Below, piece by piece: positions 17,985 through 28,664 of a stretch of 43,276 nt of DNA. A model generated the notes under the pieces. That model saw only the letters and a program-made list of their open reading frames with translations, ran no database searches and was not told where the DNA came from. The position numbers and the translations under genes are program-made. This stretch comes from an uncultured Pelagibacteraceae bacterium (GTDB taxonomy: Bacteria > Pseudomonadota > Alphaproteobacteria > Pelagibacterales > Pelagibacteraceae), in assembly GCA_902515625.1 (NCBI GenBank), contig CABXVD010000005.1, forward strand, positions 1 to 43,276, read 5' to 3'. How positions within the stretch are numbered: position 1 is the first letter of the stretch; each line of letters starts with the position of its first letter.

Positions 17985-18717
17985 TCTTTTCCTCCCATTA
18001 TATCTGGTGTTTGCCAATTTAAATTTTGTCCACTATCAATTGCTAAAACTTGACCTGTAATAGATATATTTTTGATAAAAAAGTCAACAGCATTGCATAT
18101 TTGTTCAACATCAACCTGTCTTTTAAGTGGAGTTGCCATGTATTGTTTTTTGAAATGTTTTTCAGATTGTCTTTGATTTTTTATAGTTGGTCCTGGTGCT
18201 ATTCCATTTACCCTTATTTTTGGGGCCAAACTCATAGCACTTGTTTTTGTAAGAGTATAAAGGCCGGTTTTACTTATTGTGTATGAAAAAAAGTAGGGGG
18301 TAAGTTTAAAAACTCTCTGATCAATTATATTAATTATATTATTATTTTTTCCTTTAATATTTTTAGAAAATTCTTTTGATAGTAGAGCAGGGGTTCTTAA
18401 ATTTGTTTTTAAATGCTTATCCCAGCTATCAATTGTAAAACTTTCAAGTTTATCGTTTTCAAATAATGAAGCATTATTTATTAAACAATCAAAATATTTT
18501 AATTTTGATTTAGCATATTTAACAATTTTAATTACATCATTTTCTTTGCTCAAATCACCTTTGACAAGGTAAACTTTAGTACCATTTAGCTCTAATTCTT
18601 TTTTGAGTTTCTCAGCTTTTAATTTTGATTTATTGAAATGAATTAATATTTCTTTATTAGTACCAGATAATTTTTTTGCAATTGCAGCTCCAATTCTGGT
18701 TGCCCCACCAGTAATAA

Positions 18718-18736
<19 letters not shown>
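17981..18736 (-). CDS. SDR oxidoreductase, pteridine reductase / FolM-like
   Basis: This is a 251-residue classical short-chain dehydrogenase. The cofactor loop is TGGATRIG (residues 9-16), with Arg in the loop favouring NADPH; NNAS follows near residue 88 and the catalytic Y-x3-K is [10 protein letters not shown]. The TGGxxRIG loop, FNKS after beta-2, and the end NGIAPGPT...[13 protein letters not shown] resemble pteridine reductases and E. coli FolM (dihydromonapterin reductase) more than fatty-acid FabG. Its neighbour but one is folB, which supports a pterin or folate role. It overlaps uvrB by 19 bases and the hydrolase by four. The substrate is inferred from these hints. Confidence 0.75.
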
Positions 18737-22127
<3,391 letters not shown>

Positions 22128-22128
<1 letters not shown>

Positions 22129-22784
22129 TGAAAACAGCCCTTGTTTTTGGTTCATCGGGGTTAATTGGTGGACATCTTCTTGATCAATTAATAAAAAATG
22201 ACAGTTACAACAAAATAAAGTTATTTGTACGTTCAGAAATAATTATTAATGAACCTAAAATTGAAATTATTAAAACTTCTTTTAATGATTTAGATAATCA
22301 TAAAAAAGATATTAAAGGAGATGATTGTTTTTTTTGTATTGGTACGACAAAGCAAAATTCACCTGACAAAAATGAGTACCAAAAAGTAGAGCTTGAAATA
22401 CCAAAAAAAATAGCGGAAATTGCAAGAGCCAACTCAGTAAATTCATTTATTTTTATCTCTTCAATATATGCCAATCCAAAAAGTTCAGGAGATTACGTAA
22501 AATTCAAAGGTTTAGTTGAAGAAGAATTAAAAAAATTAAAATTTTCTAATTTAGGAATATTAAGACCTTCTTTTTTAATGGGAGACAGAAAAGAGAATAG
22601 AGTAGGTGAAAAAATAGGCGTTCTAACTTTTAGATTATTATCACCTTTATTACTTGGACCACTTAAAAAAATGAGACCAATCAATTCAGAAAAAGTTGCA
22701 AAAGCTATGATAAAAATTGCAAACGAAAATTTAGAAAAAACCGTTTTTGAATCTGATGAAATAGTTGAATTAACTTCAGGCTAA
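22128..22784 (+). CDS. NAD(P)-binding Rossmann protein, HTATIP2/TIP30-like atypical SDR
   Basis: The 218-residue protein opens with ALVFGSSGLIGGHLLDQL, a clear nucleotide-binding loop. It then has FFCIGTTKQNSPDKNEYQKVELEIP and FIFISSIYANPKSSGDYVKFKGLVEEELKKL, where Y-x3-K is the SDR pair. The C-terminal LGILRPSFLMGDRKENR and INSEKVAKAMIKIA are typical of the small TIP30/YbjT-like group. No substrate is known for most bacterial members. The ATG overlaps the stop of aspC, so it is translationally coupled to it. Its 3' end overlaps the convergent epimerase-type gene by nine bases. Confidence 0.75.
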
Positions 22785-23798
22785 ATTTAGTCTTATTACT
22801 GATTTCGCTGCATCAACAACTGCAATTTCAGATGCTATGAATTTCATTTGAAGAATGTCTTCTGCGTATGTCTGGTCTGTCTGCATTTTGAGACCTAGAT
22901 CAGGGACCATATTTTTTGCACTTGTGTCCACGTAACTTAGAAGTTTAACCATGAAATTCGGCAATTCTCTTTTAGGAAGTTTTTTTGCATGACTTGGAAT
23001 ATTTTTTGCCATTATCTGTGATAATTCAAGAATACTTCTTACTTCAGATCCAACAATCAATCTTCTGCCTCCAGCTCTATTATTAGTCAAAGATAGAACA
23101 TGTGCTTTAGCAATATCTTTTACGTGAGAAATCATTACTGAAAATTTTGGCGCAGCTGGAAATTTTCCCTGAAGCAATTGTTTAACATATTCCATTGAAG
23201 TACAAGTTTTTTCATTTAAAAAATCTCCCAAAACAAAGCCAGGGTTGATACAAGTAAGATTATTTTTCAAACCTTTACTTTCCATAAGATCCCACGCAGC
23301 TTTTTCAGCTCTAGTTTTTGATACAAAATAATCTGTAGTTTTATCCCAGTCTAAATCAGTCCAATCATTTTCACCAAATGTATAAGGATTTGATCTGTTT
23401 GGTTTTCTAAACATACATACTATGGAAGAAGTTTTTACAAAATGTTCAACTCCTGCATTTATTCCCGCATTCAAAACTCTTAAAGTTCCATCTTTTGCAG
23501 CTGGGGTAAGCGATTCTCTGTCATTCGAAACTTTTAAAGGAAAAGGAGAGGCTACATGAATGATATATTTGCAACCTTTTGCGGCTTCATTCCAACCCTC
23601 ATCTTTTAATAAATCTAACTCTACAAAAGATAAATTTTTAAGTGCAACATTATTTTCTTCTAATGTTTTTTTTGTTTGTTCAATTGAATTTGAATGCCTA
23701 ACAGTGCCTAAAACTTCATATCCTGAATTTAGTAATTCAATAGCAACATGTTTTGCAACAAACCCGCTTATACCAGTGAGTAATACTTTTCCAGGCAT
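22776..23798 (-). CDS. NAD-dependent epimerase/dehydratase-type (extended SDR, dihydroflavonol-reductase-like)
   Basis: This is a 340-residue extended SDR. The Rossmann loop LLTGISGFVAKHVAIELL is at residues 5-22, CKYIIHVASPFPL supplies the substrate-side loop, and the catalytic pair is YFVSKTRAEKAAW. CINPGFVLG and ISHVKDIAKAHVLSL follow in the order seen in cinnamoyl-CoA / dihydroflavonol-4-reductase-like proteins. Bacterial members reduce varied aldehydes or ketones; the actual substrate cannot be told. The ATG overlaps the trxB stop by one base, so it is the second gene of a trxB operon. It converges with the TIP30-like SDR gene. Confidence 0.8.
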   Translation of the reverse strand: MPGKVLLTGISGFVAKHVAIELLNSGYEVLGTVRHSNSIEQTKKTLEENNVALKNLSFVELDLLKDEGWNEAAKGCKYIIHVASPFPLKVSNDRESLTPAAKDGTLRVLNAGINAGVEHFVKTSSIVCMFRKPNRSNPYTFGENDWTDLDWDKTTDYFVSKTRAEKAAWDLMESKGLKNNLTCINPGFVLGDFLNEKTCTSMEYVKQLLQGKFPAAPKFSVMISHVKDIAKAHVLSLTNNRAGGRRLIVGSEVRSILELSQIMAKNIPSHAKKLPKRELPNFMVKLLSYVDTSAKNMVPDLGLKMQTDQTYAEDILQMKFIASEIAVVDAAKSVIRLNLA

Positions 23799-24745
23799 TA
23801 ATTGTGTGATAGATGTTTTTCAGCCTCTAAAGCTGCCATACATCCCATTCCTGCAGCTGTAACTGCTTGTCTAAATGTTTTATCCTTTACATCTCCAGCA
23901 GCATAAACACCTGGTACATTGGTTTCAGTTGAGTCTGGTTTAGTAATTAAATAACCCTCGTTATCCATATCTAATTGTTTTTTAAATAAAGACGTTGCAG
24001 GGTCATGACCAATTGCAATAAACACCCCATCAAGTTTTATTTCCTCAACGTTGTTTGTTTTAACATTTTTAATTTTAATTCCTTTGACATTTTTAGGTTC
24101 ATTGTCTCCGATTACGTCTTCAACAACTGAGTCCCAAATAATTTCTATTTTTTTATTTTCCATCAACTTTTTCTGAAGCATTTTTTCAGCTCTTAAGCTA
24201 TCACGTCTGTGGATCAATTTAACTTTTGATGCAAATTTTGTAAGAAACATTGCTTCTTCAACAGCAGCGTTTCCACCTCCAACAACTGCAACTTCTTTAT
24301 TTTTAAAAAAGAAACCATCACATGTTGCACAAGCTGAAACTCCAAAGCCTCTAAATTCTTGTTCTGATTTGATATTTAACCATCTTGCTTGAGCACCTGT
24401 TGAAATAATTATGCTATCTGCTGTATACTTTTGACCACTATCACCAATTGCTTCAAAAGGTTGTGATTTTAAATTCACAGATGCAATATGATCTTCAATC
24501 ATTTCTGTTCCAACTGCTTTAGCTTGATCTTTCATTTGATCCATTAACCAAGGACCTTGGATTACATCTGCAAATCCTGGATAATTCTCTACATCAGTTG
24601 TAGTTGTTAGTTGTCCACCAGGCTCTGCTCCATAAACTAAAATAGGACTTAACATTGCACGAGCAGCATAAACTGCTGCAGTGTATCCAGCGGGACCGGA
24701 TCCAATTATTAACACTTTTGTGTGTTTAGTTGGATTTTGACTCAT
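23798..24745 (-). CDS. trxB: Thioredoxin-disulfide reductase
   Basis: TrxB uses NADPH and FAD to reduce thioredoxin. The 315-residue protein has the FAD loop IIGSGPAGYTAAVYAARA, the redox-active disulfide C139-A-T-C142 within SACATCDGFFF, the NADPH loop VVGGGNAAVEEAMFL, and the late FAD box GVYAAGDVKDKTFRQAVTAAGMGC. This is the low-molecular-weight class. It is divergent from the ELM1-like gene with only 21 bases between the start codons, so any shared promoter lies partly in coding sequence. It heads a two-gene operon with the SDR. Confidence 0.97.
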   Translation of the reverse strand: MSQNPTKHTKVLIIGSGPAGYTAAVYAARAMLSPILVYGAEPGGQLTTTTDVENYPGFADVIQGPWLMDQMKDQAKAVGTEMIEDHIASVNLKSQPFEAIGDSGQKYTADSIIISTGAQARWLNIKSEQEFRGFGVSACATCDGFFFKNKEVAVVGGGNAAVEEAMFLTKFASKVKLIHRRDSLRAEKMLQKKLMENKKIEIIWDSVVEDVIGDNEPKNVKGIKIKNVKTNNVEEIKLDGVFIAIGHDPATSLFKKQLDMDNEGYLITKPDSTETNVPGVYAAGDVKDKTFRQAVTAAGMGCMAALEAEKHLSHN

Positions 24746-24753
24746 ATGAAAGC

Positions 24754-24759
24754 TATATA
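24754..24759 (+). promoter_or_regulatory. Candidate -10 box for a near-leaderless ELM1-like transcript
   Basis: TATATA lies eight bases before the ATG at 24767. If used, transcription would begin at or next to the start codon, and no Shine-Dalgarno would fit. A weak -35 (TTGGAT, 24730-24735, 18-base spacing) lies inside trxB. This is a weak prediction in AT-rich DNA. Confidence 0.3.
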
Positions 24760-24766
24760 GTGATAA

Positions 24767-25711
24767 ATGTCTAAATTAAAAGGTTTATTATTAACACAAG
24801 GTATGCACGGAATGATTAGCCAAGTAGAAGGTTTGGCTAAAGCTCTTGATATTGATTTCATACACTGCAAGGTTGAAACAAATAATATTTGGAAGATTAT
24901 CCCACCAAGATTCTCTCCAATTTCACAAACAGTTTATAAAAAAATAGATCAAACAGATTTTGATTTAATAATTTCGTGTGGAAGAAAAAGTGTTATTCCT
25001 TCAATTCACTTAAAAAGTATTTCTAATAAAAAAATATTCAATATTCACATTCAAGATCCAAAAGTAGACTATAAGCATTTTGATTTTATTGTTGCACCAG
25101 AACATGATGCAATAGAAGGAGATAATGTAATAAGTACAAAAGGAGCAATTCATTATTTAACAGTGGAAGAAATTTCAGAAAATAAAGAATATTTAAACTC
25201 TTTTATTAAAAAAGATAACAGAAAAGTATGGGCCTTAATTTTAGGAGGACCGACAAAATATTATGATTATTCAACAAAAAATATGAAACATATTTTTTCA
25301 ATGTTTTATAAATTATTAAAAAAGCATGATTTCCAACTTGTAGTAATTCCTTCAATGAGAACACCAATAAGTACAATTCATTATGCCAAGGAATTTTTTG
25401 GTGAAAATCACACTATAATAATGGATGTAGATAAAAAAGCGTATCTGTCTGCACTTGCAATATCAGAAAATATAGTAGTTACTTGCGACTCAAGCTCAAT
25501 GATTTCTGAAGCTGCTTTGACTGGTAAGCCAATATATGTTGCAAATATTTTACCAAAAAAAAATGATAAAAGATTTCAAAGATTTCGAAACTTATTTAGA
25601 GAATTAAATATAACAAGAAACTTAGGAGAAGAAGTTGAAATTTGGAACTATGAAAAACTAACTGAAACGAATAGAGTAGCAGAACTTATTAAACAAAAAA
25701 TTCAATCTTAA
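24767..25711 (+). CDS. ELM1/GtrOC1-like protein (mitochondrial fission ELM1 family)
   Basis: The 314-residue protein matches the family named after plant ELM1, whose bacterial members are common in alphaproteobacteria and have no settled function. The family is distantly similar to GT-B glycosyltransferases. Visible features are the short N-terminal GLLLTQGMHGMISQVEGLAKAL, the block DLIISCGRKSVIPSIHLK, IHIQDPKVDYKHFDFIVAPEHD, WALILGGPTKYYDYS, and the C-terminal VVTCDSSSMISEAALTGKPIYV. The last resembles a nucleotide-sugar binding loop. The stop overlaps the next start by one base (TAATG), so it is coupled to the oxygenase-like gene. No signal peptide. Confidence 0.8.
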   Translation: MSKLKGLLLTQGMHGMISQVEGLAKALDIDFIHCKVETNNIWKIIPPRFSPISQTVYKKIDQTDFDLIISCGRKSVIPSIHLKSISNKKIFNIHIQDPKVDYKHFDFIVAPEHDAIEGDNVISTKGAIHYLTVEEISENKEYLNSFIKKDNRKVWALILGGPTKYYDYSTKNMKHIFSMFYKLLKKHDFQLVVIPSMRTPISTIHYAKEFFGENHTIIMDVDKKAYLSALAISENIVVTCDSSSMISEAALTGKPIYVANILPKKNDKRFQRFRNLFRELNITRNLGEEVEIWNYEKLTETNRVAELIKQKIQS

Positions 25712-26373
25712 TGTCATTTTTAAATTCAATAAAAAATAATTCATCAAAACATAAAATACCCTTTGATCATTGGGAATATAGTGATGCGCTAAGCGAGGGA
25801 TCAATTGGTGAAATAATTAAAGCAGATATTCCTGATTTAACTAAACTAAATCTGTCATATGATGGGACAAGAGCAATTGATGGTGGTGGTGCAGAATTTC
25901 GAGCGGGGATTGCCTCAGGAGGTAAAGCAATAAAATTTAGATGTTTTGTATCTAAAGAGAATGCTACACAGTTTCCACATCTAGTTAAATTTATTAACGA
26001 ATTGCAATCTAAAGAGACACATAAAACAATTTCTGAAATGATTGGGAGGGACTTATCAAATTCATATGTAAGAGTTGAAGTTATTTGTGACCGAGAGGGA
26101 TTTTGGTTAAAACCTCATTGCGATATTAAAGAAAAATTAATGTCAGGTTTGATATTTGTCAATAATACCAATGAGTCTGAGGATTTAGGTACAGATTTTT
26201 ATAATGAAAAGTTAGAGAAAGTTAAAACTTTACCTTATAGAAATAATTATGGGTATCTTTTTACCAGTGGTCCAAATACCTGGCATGGAATGGAAAAAAA
26301 GAAAATTCTTAAAGAGAGAAGATGCTTGCAAGTAAATTATGTTACTTTCGAAACTGATTGGAAAGTTGAATAA
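25711..26373 (+). CDS. 2-oxoglutarate/Fe(II)-dependent oxygenase-like protein
   Basis: The 220-residue protein has the facial triad expected of a 2OG-Fe(II) dioxygenase: H136 and D138 in KPHCDIKEK, then H192 in GPNTWHGM. An arginine about 10 residues later (KERRCLQVNYV) could bind 2-oxoglutarate. The segment between them (MSGLIFVNN...LGTDFYNEKLEKV...YRNNYGYLFTSGP) fits a double-stranded beta-helix of prolyl-hydroxylase type. The substrate is unknown. It is coupled to the ELM1-like gene by a one-base overlap; together they suggest modification of a glycan or lipid, but that is inference. It ends three bases before the convergent Anbu gene. Confidence 0.75.
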   Translation: MSFLNSIKNNSSKHKIPFDHWEYSDALSEGSIGEIIKADIPDLTKLNLSYDGTRAIDGGGAEFRAGIASGGKAIKFRCFVSKENATQFPHLVKFINELQSKETHKTISEMIGRDLSNSYVRVEVICDREGFWLKPHCDIKEKLMSGLIFVNNTNESEDLGTDFYNEKLEKVKTLPYRNNYGYLFTSGPNTWHGMEKKKILKERRCLQVNYVTFETDWKVE

Positions 26374-26376
26374 TTT

Positions 26377-27102
26377 TTATTTTTCCCAATCAAATCTTGG
26401 AAAAGAGTCAAAAACTTTAAAGATTCCCTCTGACCATTGATTACAGACCTTTGAATAATTCTCGTCTGTAACATTTAAACATTCAAGTGTAGATAGATTA
26501 TCAGCGTCTTTTTTAAGAACTGCAAAATCAATTGGAGGTCCAACAGTAAGATCACTTTTTAATGTAGAATCCATTGAAATCAGAGCGCAACGTGATGCAT
26601 CACCAATTGAAACAGTTGGCTTTATAACTCTATCAAGAATTGGTTTTCCGTATTTTACCTCTCCGATTACAAGGTATGGTTTACTATCAGCTGGTCTTAT
26701 GTAATTACCTTGAGGATAAACTAAATATAATTCATGTTGCTGGCCTTTTATCTGCCCTCCAACAATAAAAGTAGAACCTAACAAAACATTATCAGTATTT
26801 ATTCCTTGAGGTGCTGAGTGTTCAATATTTAGTGAACCAACATAAGATGCTATTTGTTCAAAATCGCTACAAGTATTTAAATTCATTATACCCGATGAAC
26901 TTTTTAAATCTTTTTCAATTGATTTAAAAACTGCTTGAGATGTTCCTAAATTTCCTGATGTTACAATTACAATAGTTCGATCACCTACGTCGTGTGTCAT
27001 CATTTTAGAATAAATATTTACATTATCTAAACCAGCATTTGTTCTTGAGTCAGAAGCAAAAACAAGACCGTCATTTGTTTTAATACCTATACAGTAAGTC
27101 AT
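26377..27102 (-). CDS. Anbu-type proteasome homologue (ancestral beta-subunit family)
   Basis: Anbu proteins are bacterial relatives of HslV and proteasome beta subunits, reported as open helical rings; their role is unresolved. The 241-residue protein begins MTYCIGIKTNDGLVFASDSRTNAG. After loss of Met the nucleophile is Thr1, with Asp17 and Lys32 in the positions expected of the Ntn-hydrolase triad. YSKMM follows, and IVIVTSGNLGTSQAV is the second strand pair. GDASRCALISMDSTLKSDLTVGPPID (about residue 175-200) is characteristic of Anbu rather than HslV. AAGGTGAG directly before the ATG is a good ribosome site. It is divergent from the ATP-grasp gene, its usual partner. Confidence 0.9.
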   Translation of the reverse strand: MTYCIGIKTNDGLVFASDSRTNAGLDNVNIYSKMMTHDVGDRTIVIVTSGNLGTSQAVFKSIEKDLKSSSGIMNLNTCSDFEQIASYVGSLNIEHSAPQGINTDNVLLGSTFIVGGQIKGQQHELYLVYPQGNYIRPADSKPYLVIGEVKYGKPILDRVIKPTVSIGDASRCALISMDSTLKSDLTVGPPIDFAVLKKDADNLSTLECLNVTDENYSKVCNQWSEGIFKVFDSFPRFDWEK

Positions 27103-27109
27103 CTCACCT

Positions 27110-27129
27110 TAATAATTAGTTAATTATTA
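27110..27129. promoter_or_regulatory. 20-bp palindrome between Anbu and ATP-grasp genes (operator candidate)
   Basis: TAATAATTA, two bases GT, then TAATTATTA: a perfect 9+9 inverted repeat. It lies immediately upstream of the Anbu Shine-Dalgarno (27103-27110 read on the minus strand) and about 87 bases before the ATP-grasp ATG. The two-base spacer makes an RNA hairpin unlikely, whereas a dimeric repressor site would fit. Low sequence complexity means chance cannot be excluded. Confidence 0.45.
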
Positions 27130-27215
27130 CATTTTTTCATAATCAATTAAAAGCATAACAGATATATCCAATATGCATTTGCTTATTTTATCTAAGTATT
27201 AAACACTAAATTATT

Positions 27216-28661
27216 ATGGTCACAAAGCTCTGGAAAAATTATAATTCAAAACATGCTTATGATGGTTATTTTACCAAAGATAATAAACTTCGAAAGCACG
27301 CTACAATAATTTCATCAATTTTAGAGAGATACGGTAAAAAAAAACTTCAAGAAATTGAAAAAAATTGTCAAAGTACCATAAGTGCTAGAGGCATAAATTT
27401 CAGAGTATATGCTGCCAATAATAGAGCAGAAGAAAAAAAATGGCCTCTTGATATAATTCCAAGGATAATCCCAAAAACACAATGGAACAAAGTCTCAAAA
27501 GGTTTAAAGCAGCGAGTAAAGGCTTTAAATTTATTTATTGATGATGTTTATAATCAAAAAAAAATATTCAAAGATAAAATCATTCCAAGAGAAATTATTT
27601 TTAATTCTCCCTTTTATGTAAAAGAATGCGAAGGGTTTTCTCCTAAACACAAAGCTTGGTCAAATATCTCTGGGGTTGATTTAATAAGAAATACCAATGG
27701 TGATTATTTAGTTTTAGAGGACAATCTAAGAGTACCTTCAGGTGTATCTTACATGCTCGAAAACAGAATGGTGATGCGAGATGTATTTCCTGAATTATTT
27801 ACAAGATATAAAGTTGCATCAATTCATCAATATACAAATAAACTATTCAATTGTATGGTTGAATGTATCCCAAAAAAAACTGTAAACCCACATATGGTAG
27901 TTTTAACACCTGGTATATTTAATTCTGCTTATTTTGAACACTCTTTCTTGGCTGAACAGATGGGTATTGCTTTAGTCGAAGGAAAAGATTTATTTGTTGA
28001 GAATGATATTGTTTACATGAAAACTGTCAAAGGCCCCCTTAAGGTTGATTGTATATACAGACGTCTTGATGATAATTTTTTAGATCCAAAAGTATTTTTC
28101 AAAGGTTCACTGATAGGAGTGCCGGGATTATTTAAGAGCTGGCGTAAAGGAAATGTTGGTATAATTAATGCTATAGGCACTGGAGTAGCTGATGACAAAG
28201 TAGTTTACTCTTATGTAAATAAAATGATTGTTTATTACCTTGGTGAACAGCCAATCTTGAACCAGGTAGAAACCTACTTATGTCATAATAAAAATGAAAG
28301 AAACTATGTAATTGAAAATATCTCTAAATTAGTTGTGAAACCCGCCAATGCTTCAGGTGGTTATGGAATAATGATAGGCCCTAAAGCAGATAAAAAAGAA
28401 AGAGATGAAGTAATTGCCAAAATTAAAAAAAACCCAAGAGAGTATATTGCACAACCACTTGAAACTCTCTCAACAGCACCAACAATTACCGAAAATGATA
28501 TTGAGCCTAGACATCTTGATTTAAGGCCGTTTGTTCTAAGTGGAAAAACTACTTATGTGAGCACGGGTGGATTAACAAGAGTTGCACTCAGAAAAGGAAG
28601 CACAATCGTCAATAGTTCTCAAGGTGGAGGATCCAAAGACACATTAATTGTCGATGTATAA
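27216..28661 (+). CDS. Circularly permuted ATP-grasp (type 2) protein
   Basis: This 481-residue protein belongs to the circularly permuted ATP-grasp type 2 family (formerly DUF404/DUF407), a peptide-ligase-like group found beside alpha-E proteins, transglutaminase-like proteases and Anbu in many bacteria. Visible blocks are GINFRVYAANN, DIIPRIIPKTQWNKVSKGLKQRVKALNLFIDDVY, LVLEDNLRVPSGVSYMLENR, VDCIYRRLDDNFLDP and, near the end, LVVKPANASGGYGIMIGP (an ATP-grasp loop) and RHLDLRPFVL. Length is normal. Its role is inferred to be ATP-dependent peptide bond formation. It is divergent from the Anbu gene; no alpha-E or transglutaminase gene follows, since carB ends three bases downstream. Confidence 0.88.
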   Translation: MVTKLWKNYNSKHAYDGYFTKDNKLRKHATIISSILERYGKKKLQEIEKNCQSTISARGINFRVYAANNRAEEKKWPLDIIPRIIPKTQWNKVSKGLKQRVKALNLFIDDVYNQKKIFKDKIIPREIIFNSPFYVKECEGFSPKHKAWSNISGVDLIRNTNGDYLVLEDNLRVPSGVSYMLENRMVMRDVFPELFTRYKVASIHQYTNKLFNCMVECIPKKTVNPHMVVLTPGIFNSAYFEHSFLAEQMGIALVEGKDLFVENDIVYMKTVKGPLKVDCIYRRLDDNFLDPKVFFKGSLIGVPGLFKSWRKGNVGIINAIGTGVADDKVVYSYVNKMIVYYLGEQPILNQVETYLCHNKNERNYVIENISKLVVKPANASGGYGIMIGPKADKKERDEVIAKIKKNPREYIAQPLETLSTAPTITENDIEPRHLDLRPFVLSGKTTYVSTGGLTRVALRKGSTIVNSSQGGGSKDTLIVDV

Positions 28662-28664
28662 AAT

